From assembly GCA_937911865.1 (NCBI GenBank), contig CALDSK010000278.1, forward strand, positions 51,882-115,881: DNA of 64,000 bases, read 5' to 3'. Shown here in pieces: positions 55,568 through 63,966 of the stretch. The notes beneath the pieces are model-generated. The model was not told the origin of the DNA and did not search any database. It saw only the letters and a program-made list of their open reading frames with translations. Every line of letters starts with the position of its first letter. Position 1 is the first letter of the stretch. Made by a program: the position numbers and the translations under genes. This DNA comes from an uncultured Synechococcus sp. GTDB lineage: Bacteria; Cyanobacteriota; Cyanobacteriia; Phormidesmidales; Phormidesmidaceae.

Positions 55568-56749
55568 TCAAAGAGACGAGGGCAAGCTTTGTCGGGCTAA
55601 AGGTAAACGTAGCTGCCAGAGCAGTAGGGCAGCGATCGCACTCACCCCCGCACTAAAATAAAAAGGCGCACCCACCGATATCTGCGTGTACAGAAAGCCC
55701 GCTAGCAAACTAGCAGGCAGTGCTACTAGCCCTATCAACATATGAAAGGTGCCAATTTCTGCCCCTCGCCTGCCCGGGTGAACCAAATCTGCCACCAGTG
55801 CTTTTTGTACGCCTCTAGTCAGCGCGGTGTATAGCCCATAGAAAACAAACAGTATCCAGATCAAGCCTCTACTTTCGGCGACCGCAAAGCCTGAGTACAC
55901 CAGCGCAAACAGCCCGTAGCCAGCTACCAACAGCGGGCGGCGACCTACCTGGTCTGAGAGTCTGCCAACCGTAACGCCCAAAACAACGGACATCAGGTTA
56001 AATGCTGCGTAGAGTAGCAGTAAGTCAGCCCCGCTGAAACCTAAGTCTTGCGATCGCACCAGCAAGAAAGCATCTGAAGAATTCCCCAATCCAAACAAAA
56101 CAACTATCCCCAAGTACTGCCGATAGGCTGAACTTAGACCGCTAAACGTGAACTTAGGTAGATGTCTTTGGTTGCTTGCTGTCTTCGGCTCTTTTGCCCA
56201 TCGCAGCAGCACCAGTACCCCAAACAGCGCTGGGATAAATGCGATCGCAAACACGCCGCGATAGTTCTCGGCATACAGCAGCAAAAACAAAAAACCTGCC
56301 AGCGGGCCCAAGACTTCTCCCACTGTTTCCAAGCTGTGGTGCAGCCCGTAAGCGGCCCCTCGCTGACTAAGCTGACAATTTTCTGCAATCAGGGCATCTC
56401 TCGGCGCGGCTCTTAGCCCTTTGCCTACGCGATCTAGCAACCGGGCGCCTAATACCGCTACCCAGCTACCGGCTATAGCCAGCCCAAGCTTAGAAACCGC
56501 CCCTAACCCATAGCCCGCTACCGCCAGCGGCTTTCGCTGCCCCGTCCGATCAGACAGCCAGCCTGAGTACAGCTTCAGCAGGCTAGCCGTACTCTCAGCA
56601 ATGCCTTCTACGAGCCCAACACTCCACACGGGTGCTCCCAGTACAGTCGTCAAAAACAGCGGAGTAACAGGGTATACCATCTTGCTGGCGAAATCTGAAA
56701 AAAGGCTTACCCAGCCCAATGCACGTACAGTCGGATGTAGGTCAGACAC
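55568..56749 (-). CDS. MFS transporter
   Basis: A 393-residue major facilitator protein with about 12 hydrophobic segments. The N-half has WSVGLVEGIAESTASLLKLY and SGWLSDRTGQRKPLAVAGYG, the loop 2-3 signature; GRLSDQVGRRPLLVAGYG is the matching repeat in the second half. The start is GTG at 56749 (MSDLHP). It is transcribed divergently from the tyrosinase, sharing a 302-bp promoter region with a candidate Fur box. It most likely exports the cluster product or a precursor across the inner membrane. Substrate is inferred only from position; drug or nutrient transport is possible. Confidence 0.85.
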   Translation of the reverse strand: MSDLHPTVRALGWVSLFSDFASKMVYPVTPLFLTTVLGAPVWSVGLVEGIAESTASLLKLYSGWLSDRTGQRKPLAVAGYGLGAVSKLGLAIAGSWVAVLGARLLDRVGKGLRAAPRDALIAENCQLSQRGAAYGLHHSLETVGEVLGPLAGFLFLLLYAENYRGVFAIAFIPALFGVLVLLRWAKEPKTASNQRHLPKFTFSGLSSAYRQYLGIVVLFGLGNSSDAFLLVRSQDLGFSGADLLLLYAAFNLMSVVLGVTVGRLSDQVGRRPLLVAGYGLFALVYSGFAVAESRGLIWILFVFYGLYTALTRGVQKALVADLVHPGRRGAEIGTFHMLIGLVALPASLLAGFLYTQISVGAPFYFSAGVSAIAALLLWQLRLPLARQSLPSSL

Positions 56750-56941
56750 TGGCTATTGTTATCTCAATGTTGTCTAAAAAAGCTAGCCTCAGCAAGCCTG
56801 AACAAATCGCTTTCTCGAAATACTACAGGCTTGCTTTATCTATTAGCAATAATTTTCAATAGAATCACTATAATAGGTAGAGTGCATTCGTCTGAAATCT
56901 GGACTTTAGGATGTATGCATCTAAGCCTGTAATAAAAGTTT

Positions 56942-56960
56942 AGTGAGAATAATTATTATC
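56942..56960. promoter_or_regulatory. Candidate Fur box upstream of the tyrosinase
   Basis: AGTGAGAATAATTATTATC matches 13 of 19 bases of the Fur consensus GATAATGATAATCATTATC by eye and has the perfect palindromic core AATAATTATT (56948-56957). It lies in the 302-bp region between the divergent MFS and tyrosinase genes, about 90 bp before the tyrosinase start. The region is AT-rich, so a chance match cannot be excluded. Iron control would fit a metallophore. Confidence 0.45.
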
Positions 56961-57051
56961 TATACCGTGCTACGTTAGAAATAGTCTATATCCGTCTGAG
57001 TGGACCGCTTCGAGCGATTTTTGCCGCTCTGTATTATGCCCTTTCTCACTC

Positions 57052-58401
57052 GTGCTCCAAAGATTTAAGCTATCTAAAAAAACAACGCTGGCTGCTTTTG
57101 TTGGGCTCGTTGCTGTGGTGGCGATCGCCGTCATTCTGTTTCCTCGACTGACTAACAGCTCAGGTGTCTACCACCCACCGCCACCGGATGCGCCTGGCCC
57201 TGCTCTGGTTTTTCCTTCGTTTTCTCAGCCCGCTAACCTACCGCAGCGCAAAAGCGCCACTGTGCTAACGTCCGCTGAAAGAACAGCCTTTGTCAATGCA
57301 GTGGATACCCTGCAATCTACCCACCCCAATAACAGCCAGCTCAGCCTATACGAACAGTTTGTTGTTCAACATATTTTAACGATGGGCTTTCGGCAAAGCC
57401 TGGGGGCAAAGGGGCCTGCTCGCGGCAACCCAGCCCACAGCTATCCAGCTTTTTTGCCCTGGCACCGCCAGTTTCTTCTCGACTTTGAGCAGGCTTTGCA
57501 AGCGGTCGATCCCAGCGTGACAATTCCCTACTGGGACTGGACTGACCCAGACGCGCTAGACACCATTTTGCAAGACGATTTTCTCGGACCGGTAGGCATG
57601 GGCACTTTTGTTGAAGTTGCTGGCAAAGGTCGCTTTGAGGGCGGTGAAGTTAAAACCAGCCCTTTCTCTCGCTGGCAGCTGAGCGAAGCACTGCACTTCG
57701 ACGCGATCACGCTGGTGTCTCTAGGTCCTCATTTGCTCAGATTTGTAAAAATTCCGCCTTTTGATCAATACCCTATTCCTCAAAGCGCAATTGATGCACT
57801 CTTTCGTACCGACAATTACGAAGTGTTCAATGCCTTAATAGAAGGCGCACTCGTTCCCGCCGTTGCAGATAATAAACAGGACTATCAACTAGGCTGGGCG
57901 CTACACGCCTTTGCTCATTCAGTGATTGGTGGTAGCCAGGTCGATTGGGATGATTGGGATCAAGGGATCGCTCATCAGTTAGACATTCTCGGCACTATGG
58001 ACAGCGTGCCTTCTTCTCCTTACGACCCTATCTTTTGGCTGCATCATGCCAACGTTGATCGGCTGTGGGCGCAGTGGCAAGACCAAGGACATAGCGGCCC
58101 AGATTTCTATCCCGCTGCAAACAAGCCCTTTGGACACAATCTGACCGATCCTATGTGGCCATGGGACGATGGACTTTCGACACCTGGAAACTATGGTCCG
58201 TCGACCACGGATTTAAGAACGCTATATGCTGGCCCACCGGTTAACAAAGTTGTTAGCGCTAAGGACGTGCTCGATTTTCGTCAGCTGGGCTATACCTACA
58301 CAGGTTTAGAAACAGGTCTAGAAAAAGATTTAGAAACAGGTCTAGAAGAGACTGCAAAGACTGCCCAAAGAGAGACGACAAGCTCAGGCGGTAGGTCATG
58401 A
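57052..58401 (+). CDS. Membrane-anchored tyrosinase (type 3 copper oxidase)
   Basis: A 449-residue protein. Residues about 12-31 form one hydrophobic segment (TLAAFVGLVAVVAIAVILFP) after a basic start, so it is exported and probably held at the membrane facing the periplasm. CuA histidines are at about 107, 129 (HSYPAFLPWHR) and 138. CuB histidines are at about 285 and 289 (HAFAHS) and 331/332 (FWLHHANVDRLW). All six copper ligands are thus present. It oxidises phenols to o-diphenols and quinones. In pyoverdine synthesis a periplasmic tyrosinase (PvdP) matures the chromophore, and tyrosinase can close the anachelin quinolinium ring, so a similar role is inferred here. The start is GTG without a good ribosome site. 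The C-terminus carries a TGLE repeat and overlaps the thioesterase by 4 bp. Confidence 0.92.
   Translation: MLQRFKLSKKTTLAAFVGLVAVVAIAVILFPRLTNSSGVYHPPPPDAPGPALVFPSFSQPANLPQRKSATVLTSAERTAFVNAVDTLQSTHPNNSQLSLYEQFVVQHILTMGFRQSLGAKGPARGNPAHSYPAFLPWHRQFLLDFEQALQAVDPSVTIPYWDWTDPDALDTILQDDFLGPVGMGTFVEVAGKGRFEGGEVKTSPFSRWQLSEALHFDAITLVSLGPHLLRFVKIPPFDQYPIPQSAIDALFRTDNYEVFNALIEGALVPAVADNKQDYQLGWALHAFAHSVIGGSQVDWDDWDQGIAHQLDILGTMDSVPSSPYDPIFWLHHANVDRLWAQWQDQGHSGPDFYPAANKPFGHNLTDPMWPWDDGLSTPGNYGPSTTDLRTLYAGPPVNKVVSAKDVLDFRQLGYTYTGLETGLEKDLETGLEETAKTAQRETTSSGGRS
58300..58347 (+). repeat. In-frame 12-bp tandem repeat (TGLE x3-4)
   Basis: Four 12-bp units (ACAGGTTTAGAA, ACAGGTCTAGAA, AAAGATTTAGAA, ACAGGTCTAGAA) encode TGLETGLEKDLETGLE at the tyrosinase C-terminus. 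It lies after the catalytic domain and probably forms a tail. Confidence 0.85.
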
Positions 58402-59141
58402 ATAGCTGGATAATCTGTCCTCAAAGGCAGGTGCAGGCCGAGCTGCGATTGTTTTGCTTCGCTTATGCAGGCGGCTCTGCTTGGATATTTCGGCCCTGGG
58501 CCAAGCAGCTGCCTGGCAGTATTGAAGTGTGTGGCATTGAGCTACCTGGTCGAGGTAAGCGGCTAGTGGAGCCAGCGATGACTGACCTGGATACGATTAT
58601 TCAGGCTTTGGGGCCTCAGCTGCTGCCCATGCTAGACCGGCCTTTTGCGTTCTTTGGGCATAGTTTGGGCGCGCTGGTTGCTTTTGAGCTATGTCGGTGG
58701 CTGCGGCGTACTGTACAGCTCACGCCCTGTCACTTTTGGGTTTCAGCAGCTCGTGCGCCGCAGCTGCCGATTCCTTTGCCTCTGATGCATCAGCTGTCAG
58801 AGCAAGATTTTATTAGTCGCCTGAAGCGGTATCAGGGAACGCCTATCAGTGTGCTAAATAATCTAGAGCTGATGACACTTATGCTACCGATGCTCAGAGC
58901 AGACTTTACCGTGTTAGAAACGTACGCCTATCAGCCTAGAGCCCCTTTTGAGTTTCCCATCACTGGGCTGTGGGGAGATCAGGACGATATTGTCAGTCAA
59001 GCAGAGGTTGCCGCTTGGCAGGTGCATACGTCTCAATTCTCGCTGGAGAGCGTGCCTGGCGATCATTTCTTTATGCAGCAGCCCTTATTTGTTCAAGCGC
59101 TGTTACCTAATCTGATCACGCTCGCTAGCCAGCAGACGTAG
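58398..59141 (+). CDS. Type II thioesterase
   Basis: A 247-residue alpha/beta hydrolase of the stand-alone NRPS/PKS thioesterase family. It has LFCFAYAGGSAWIFRPW near the start, GHSLGA with the nucleophile Ser at about 89, an Asp in LWGDQDD, and the catalytic His in PGDHFF at about 223. Such enzymes remove wrong or stalled acyl groups from carrier proteins. It starts at an ATGA overlap with the tyrosinase, so the two are coupled. Since no type I thioesterase domain occurs in the window, it is a proofreader and not the release enzyme. It ends 44 bp from the convergent DUF3102-type gene, with no clear terminator. Confidence 0.93.
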   Translation: MNSWIICPQRQVQAELRLFCFAYAGGSAWIFRPWAKQLPGSIEVCGIELPGRGKRLVEPAMTDLDTIIQALGPQLLPMLDRPFAFFGHSLGALVAFELCRWLRRTVQLTPCHFWVSAARAPQLPIPLPLMHQLSEQDFISRLKRYQGTPISVLNNLELMTLMLPMLRADFTVLETYAYQPRAPFEFPITGLWGDQDDIVSQAEVAAWQVHTSQFSLESVPGDHFFMQQPLFVQALLPNLITLASQQT

Positions 59142-59185
59142 CCAATCTATAGGCTCAGCGACTTGCTAAGAGGGCTCAACGTGAT

Positions 59186-60265
59186 TTACCCCACTAGCTC
59201 TGCGACATAGTTGGGTTCAATTGGGGTTGCTCTAAGGCCGGAGGCGGCGATCGCACGAGCGCATTTCTCTATGTTGCCTTCGCCTGCATACACTGTTCGC
59301 CCCAGCCGGTGCGCGGTTGCTAACATCTTCTCATCGGGTAGCCAGGGCATCATCACCACATCACCCGGAAAAGACAGTAGCTTTAACAGCTGCTTGAGCT
59401 TGTCGTTGCTGTACTGTGCGGTTGGCATTACCACAACGTTTTCGGCCTGATCAATCAGCCAGTCGTGCGCCCAGTCGTTTCCTGTTACTGCGATCGCTAG
59501 TTTGGCCATCGGTGCCCAGGCTGAAAAGACCTGCGCTGCAGTATCACCACAAAAGACCAAATGCTGACCTTCTAGCTGATACCATCCTGGCTGAATATCT
59601 ACCGCAGTAGCCAAATCCTTAAAAGCGCCGCCTTTAGACCGTTGAGATGGCTGAATTCTGGCAGCAACTTCAGCTGTACCTGCCGAGTCAGGCTCTGCCG
59701 ATTGAGCAATCACCGTAATGATCTCTGCACCATCTGCTGTCCGTTTCAGCGTCTCTAGGGGCTCCCTTTCAGGCGGTTTAGATGCCTTTCTACTCTGTGG
59801 CTTTTCCTTGCGGGTCGCTGCTGACTTCAGTCGTTTTTTCTGAATCGTCGCTCTTAGCTCTTTCGCCGTCATGGTGTCACCCTGCTCGGCTGCTCGCAAA
59901 ATCTGCTCGCGCAGCTCTTCGGGCACGGAGGGAGAGGCCAGCTGATATAGCAAAGATGTCGCAATGTTGACTTTTGCAAGGTTTGCAAATCTATCGCCAA
60001 ACGTTTCGTATACGTTGATAAAGTTGTAGGCTGTGCGCTGGCTCCAGCCAAACTCTGCCTTGATCCAGGTGAGAAACTGACCGTATTTTAGGCGCGATCG
60101 CACATCTGAAAGCTTTTGCCCAATTTCCCATACGTCCTGCGCGGAACGCCGCAGTCGCTCTCGAATTTCGCCCGTGCGTTGCTGAATAATTGACCGCTGG
60201 CCCGCGTCAAGGCTGTCGTAGTCAAATAGGGCAGTAATGGGCGCAGGTTTATCAGAACGGGCCAT
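59186..60265 (-). CDS. DUF3102-like cyanobacterial protein
   Basis: A 359-residue soluble protein. Residues about 20-150 (EIRERLRRSAQDVWEIGQKLSDVRSRLKYGQFLTWIKAEFGWSQRTAYNFINVYE) match the DUF3102 type, which resembles DNA-associated or phage/plasmid replication-linked proteins. A Lys/Arg-rich linker (RKEKPQSRKASKPPE) follows. The C-terminal part (GWYQLEGQHLVFCGDTAAQVFSAW) looks like a degenerate DNA-methyltransferase start but lacks catalytic motifs that I can see. It is convergent with the thioesterase and divergent from the ABC exporter, so it probably is not part of the pathway. A regulatory role is possible but not shown. Confidence 0.75.
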   Translation of the reverse strand: MARSDKPAPITALFDYDSLDAGQRSIIQQRTGEIRERLRRSAQDVWEIGQKLSDVRSRLKYGQFLTWIKAEFGWSQRTAYNFINVYETFGDRFANLAKVNIATSLLYQLASPSVPEELREQILRAAEQGDTMTAKELRATIQKKRLKSAATRKEKPQSRKASKPPEREPLETLKRTADGAEIITVIAQSAEPDSAGTAEVAARIQPSQRSKGGAFKDLATAVDIQPGWYQLEGQHLVFCGDTAAQVFSAWAPMAKLAIAVTGNDWAHDWLIDQAENVVVMPTAQYSNDKLKQLLKLLSFPGDVVMMPWLPDEKMLATAHRLGRTVYAGEGNIEKCARAIAASGLRATPIEPNYVAELVG

Positions 60266-60724
60266 ATTGCAAGCGATTGTGGAAAGAGTGGGTAATAAAG
60301 CAGCAGATAGAAAGCCGACAGATGTGCAGTCAGACTGAACGCAGGTCCAAAATTACATCTGATTAGCGCTAGTGAGCGAGATCTAGATAATCCAATCTTG
60401 AGCGCCAAATTTAGCTGGTTAAATGTAGCAAATCAAAATTTAGGCAGGTGCTACTGAATAGCAAAAGCAAAAAAGGATACTTTTGATTTGTTAAAGCATT
60501 CAGCACAGGTATGGAATATCTGGATCTTTAAATGCCCAAAAGCAATGATATCAAAACATTCTTAGCAAATCTGGCTAATATCTTGACTTCATGAAATCCG
60601 TGTGCATCAAAGAATATGTTTGAATCCTATTAACGATAATTATTCGCAAAAGCATGCAGTAGTCTGTATTCTGAGATATGACAGAATTCGCTTTAACAGT
60701 TCATACGTATTTCTAGAGTTGGGA
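60266..60724. other. Divergent intergenic region, about 460 bp
   Basis: A stretch without a gene between the DUF3102-like gene and the ABC exporter. An open frame from a GTG at 60602 joins the exporter frame, but its first 41 codons do not look like a transporter N-terminus. Apart from the candidate Fur box at 60629-60647 I see no strong promoter, terminator or RNA gene. Confidence 0.5.
60629..60647. promoter_or_regulatory. Candidate Fur box upstream of the ABC exporter
   Basis: ATTAACGATAATTATTCGC matches 13 of 19 bases of the Fur consensus by eye, including a full GATAAT hexamer (60635-60640). It lies about 80 bp before the ATG at 60725. It supports the downstream start, because the GTG at 60602 would place the box inside the coding region. 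Confidence 0.4.
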
Positions 60725-62491
60725 ATGACAAAAACTTTCCACTACAAGGAAAATTCCCTGTGGGAAATTATCCAGTTTTATCAAAAAAATGCTGATGCAT
60801 CACAAAAACGAACTGTGGCTGCTGGGCTGATACTGCTCAGTTTGCTCTCAATTTCAGTAGGAATAATTCTCGTTTTTGAAAGTTTGCAGCGCGGAAACTT
60901 TATCTCAGCTTTAGCCGCGCGTGACCCACAGCGATTCCAAACAGCTCTGGTCAAGTTTGTCGGCATTCTATTGATGAGTGCCGCACTGGTGTCTTTGAGC
61001 ACATATGTCCGCGATCGTCTCGGCTTACAGTGGCGCAAAGCGCTTTCTGAGCATGTCATGAAGGCGTACTTAATAGATGGGCACTACTATCGCCTGCCAA
61101 CAGATATCGACAATCCTGACCAGCGAATTTCAGAAGACATTCGTAATATCTCTCAGCTGACAGTTGTTGTTTTCGCTACTGTTTTAGAGTCGGTCGTACA
61201 GCTAGTTGGCTTTGTCGGTGTGCTGCTGTCTATTTCTTTTGGGCTAACCGGTTTCCTGCTAGTTTATGCCCTGATTGGCAGCGCTGTTATCACCCTTGTA
61301 TTTGGTGTTCGCCTCACCCGAATCAACGCCGAGCAGCTGAAGCGAGAGGCTAATTTTCGCAACAATCTCATTGACGTTAGAGAACATGCAGAGTCTATTG
61401 CGTTCTATCAAAAGCAGTCGTCTGTCGCTGAGCAAACAGCTAATCAGGAACAGCAGAGCGCTGGCCGCCTGTTTGGTCAAGTGGTACAGAATTTCAACCG
61501 ATTCATTCGCTGGCAGCTAGGTCTAGACTGCTTTCAAAATGGATATCAATATCTGACGTTCATTTTACCCAGCGTGATTTTAGCGCCCCGAATACTCTCA
61601 GGCGAGCTAGAAGTGGGGGCGATTATTCAATCTCAAGCTGCCTTTGACAGAATTTGGCTCTCGCTTAGCTTGATCATCGTTCAGTTTGAACAGTTGACGG
61701 CCCTTGCTGCTAGTACAAGCCGTCTGCAAACGTTAATACGCACGATTCGAGCAGAAAATTTGCACCGAGAATCGCCTATTCAAATCACAGACCAGCCTCA
61801 GCTAACGGTTCAAAACCTTACCCTAACACTGTCTAATGCTGAGGCAGGTGCGCTTGAAACTGAGCGTCAGAACAGTCAGGCTAAACACGGTCAGGCTAGA
61901 ACAATTATTGAAAACCTCTCTTTTTCAGTCACTCAGCCATTGCTTATCACCGGGGCTAGCGGCATTGGCAAAAGCTCGCTGGTAAAAGCAATCGCTGGGC
62001 TCTGGGAAAACGGCCAGGGCAGCATTGGATACCCTCAGCCTCAAACTCTCTTTTTGCCTCAGCAGCCGTATGTAACGCTCGGCTCGCTCCGTCAGCAGTT
62101 GCTATACCCGAACTGGCAGGACGAAAATATAGCTGACGATAGTCTGTTGGCTGTTCTAAAGTCTGTACAGCTAAACAACTTGAACAATTTAGAGCAAACA
62201 GCGGACTGGTCTGAGCAGCTCTCTACTGGGGAGCTGCAGCGACTGGCGTTTGCCAGGCTGCTCATCAAACGTCCCACATACGCCATCCTAGACGAAGCAA
62301 CCAGTGCTCTATCGGTTCAGCAAGAAAAAGAGCTGTATCAGCAGCTGGCTAATACCAAAACTATCTTTGTCAGCGTTGGCCACCGCCCCAGCCTGCTGAC
62401 CTTTCATCCGCAGGTACTCACGCTGATAAATTCATGTGAGTGGCAAATAGAAGCGTCCGACTCTAAAAATCTTCTCGCCTTTTCTTCCTAG
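60725..62491 (+). CDS. ABC exporter, SbmA/YddA type, permease fused to ATPase
   Basis: I take ATG at 60725 (MTKTFHYKENS) as start, giving 588 residues; an in-frame GTG at 60602 would add 41 unlikely residues. The N-terminal half has about six membrane segments (e.g. TVAAGLILLSLLSISVGIILVF) and the family block DIDNPDQRISEDI. The ATPase has Walker A GASGIGKSS (about 410), a Q-loop in LPQQPYVTLGSLR, signature LSTGELQR (about 499) and Walker B AILDEATSAL (about 520). This family exports or imports peptides and related compounds. With its partner at 62572 it probably exports the peptide product. About 80 bp separate the two genes. Confidence 0.9.
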   Translation: MTKTFHYKENSLWEIIQFYQKNADASQKRTVAAGLILLSLLSISVGIILVFESLQRGNFISALAARDPQRFQTALVKFVGILLMSAALVSLSTYVRDRLGLQWRKALSEHVMKAYLIDGHYYRLPTDIDNPDQRISEDIRNISQLTVVVFATVLESVVQLVGFVGVLLSISFGLTGFLLVYALIGSAVITLVFGVRLTRINAEQLKREANFRNNLIDVREHAESIAFYQKQSSVAEQTANQEQQSAGRLFGQVVQNFNRFIRWQLGLDCFQNGYQYLTFILPSVILAPRILSGELEVGAIIQSQAAFDRIWLSLSLIIVQFEQLTALAASTSRLQTLIRTIRAENLHRESPIQITDQPQLTVQNLTLTLSNAEAGALETERQNSQAKHGQARTIIENLSFSVTQPLLITGASGIGKSSLVKAIAGLWENGQGSIGYPQPQTLFLPQQPYVTLGSLRQQLLYPNWQDENIADDSLLAVLKSVQLNNLNNLEQTADWSEQLSTGELQRLAFARLLIKRPTYAILDEATSALSVQQEKELYQQLANTKTIFVSVGHRPSLLTFHPQVLTLINSCEWQIEASDSKNLLAFSS

Positions 62492-62571
62492 TTTTCTCAT
62501 TCGCAGGTTTTCTCGTTCCGGATCTCTTCCGATTGCTCTGCGTTATCTACGCCGTAGTTATATAGCTTACA

Positions 62572-63966
62572 ATGCGCTCTTCCTTCTCATCTAAAAACTC
62601 TCTTTTTTCTGTTCTTTTACCCTATTGGATGTCGAAAGAGAAGTGGGGTGCTTGGGGGCTGCTGCTGTTACTGATTTTTCTTTTGCTGATTCGAACTGCG
62701 CTACAGGTTGTTTTTTTAATATACGGTGGAGAGCTCACGTCTGCTCTGGCGGCGCAGCAAAGCGATCGCTTCCTTCAGGCGACGCTTATCTTTGCCGGTA
62801 TTCTCGTCGTCAGTGTGCCCTTCGCATCTATCGCTAGCTATGTTAGATCTAAGCTTGGCCTGTACTGGCGTACCTGGCTTACCCGCGACTATCTTGACCG
62901 ATACTTGAGTGAGCAGACGTTCTACAGGCTGCGCCTATCGGGCGATATTGACAACCCCGATCAGCGAATTGAAGAAGATGTCAGGTCGCTCACTCAAGAG
63001 TCGCTTAAGCTGTTTGAAATTTTGTTAGAATCTTTCTTTCAGCTGCTTGGCTTCGCTGGACTGCTGTGGTCTATCTCTCAGCCTTTAACAGCGGTTCTGC
63101 TCGTTTACTCAATTGTTGGTAGTGCGATCGCCGCACTCTTTTTCGGCAAACCGTTAGTGTATATCAACGCTGAACAGCTCAGACATGAAGCAGACTTTCG
63201 CTATAGCTTGGCTCGCATTCGCAAAAATACAGAGGCGATCGCTCTATACCGAGGCGAACAGCAGGAGCACGCTCAAAGCTCGAAGCGGTTTAGCAATGTC
63301 TTCAACAACTTCACTCGCCTTCTGCGCTGGCAGTTGGGACTCAACCTGTTTCAAAACCACTACCGCTACGCCACCTATATTATTCCTGGCATTATCCTCG
63401 CTCCTAGACTGTTTGCTGGAGAGCTAGAAATTGGAGACGTTACGCAGGCGGGCTCCGCCTTTACCTTAATGCTCTCTGTGCTGGCGCTAATCGTGCTTCA
63501 GCTTCAGCAGCTTACCAAGCTAGGTGCCGCGTCCCAAAGGCTACAGGCGTTTACCGCAGCTTTAGATTCCTATCGCTCGCCGCTTTTAGCACCCAACGTC
63601 ATCACTCGCCAGTCCGGTTCCGCCCTGACTATTGAAAGTCTCTCTCTTGTGACCCCTGACGATAGTCAACAGCTTGTGCATGACCTGTCGCTGGCGTTGC
63701 CTCGTGGAGAAAGCCTGCTGATTGTTGGGCCGAGTGGTGTCGGAAAAAGTTCTTTGCTGCGTGCGATCTCAGGTCTCTGGCGAACCGGGCAAGGCGACAT
63801 TATCTGTCCGCAATCTATTGCATTTATTCCTCAAAAACCCTACTTACCAGCTGGCCCGCTAAAAGATGTTTTACGGTATCCTCTCTCGGCGTTCTCTCTC
63901 GAACCTCAGCTAGAGTCAGAAGCCGTATCAGCAACGTTTCGCCAGGTTCTAGACAGGTCAACTTAA
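62572..63966 (+). CDS. Second SbmA/YddA-type ABC exporter, apparent frameshift
   Basis: A 464-residue paralogue of the gene before it, sharing DIDNPDQRIEEDV, NAEQLRHEADFR and LRWQLGLNLFQN. Walker A GPSGVGKSS is at about 386 and the Q-loop FIPQKPYLPAGPL is present, but the ORF stops before the signature motif and Walker B. At about 63957 one missing base would restore V-N-L-T-E, matching the usual family sequence after VLD, and this second frame stays open to the window edge. So either a true frameshift mutation or a sequencing error is present, and the rest of the ATPase lies off the window. If real, this transporter is inactive. Confidence 0.82.
   Translation: MRSSFSSKNSLFSVLLPYWMSKEKWGAWGLLLLLIFLLLIRTALQVVFLIYGGELTSALAAQQSDRFLQATLIFAGILVVSVPFASIASYVRSKLGLYWRTWLTRDYLDRYLSEQTFYRLRLSGDIDNPDQRIEEDVRSLTQESLKLFEILLESFFQLLGFAGLLWSISQPLTAVLLVYSIVGSAIAALFFGKPLVYINAEQLRHEADFRYSLARIRKNTEAIALYRGEQQEHAQSSKRFSNVFNNFTRLLRWQLGLNLFQNHYRYATYIIPGIILAPRLFAGELEIGDVTQAGSAFTLMLSVLALIVLQLQQLTKLGAASQRLQAFTAALDSYRSPLLAPNVITRQSGSALTIESLSLVTPDDSQQLVHDLSLALPRGESLLIVGPSGVGKSSLLRAISGLWRTGQGDIICPQSIAFIPQKPYLPAGPLKDVLRYPLSAFSLEPQLESEAVSATFRQVLDRST

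Noticed and set aside
56844..56862. A second AT-rich Fur-like stretch upstream of the MFS and tyrosinase genes
   Set aside because: Only about 9 of 19 bases fit the consensus, no better than expected in AT-rich DNA.
58398..59141. Treating the thioesterase as the chain-release enzyme
   Set aside because: It is a free type II enzyme, and a thioester reductase is present directly after the last module.
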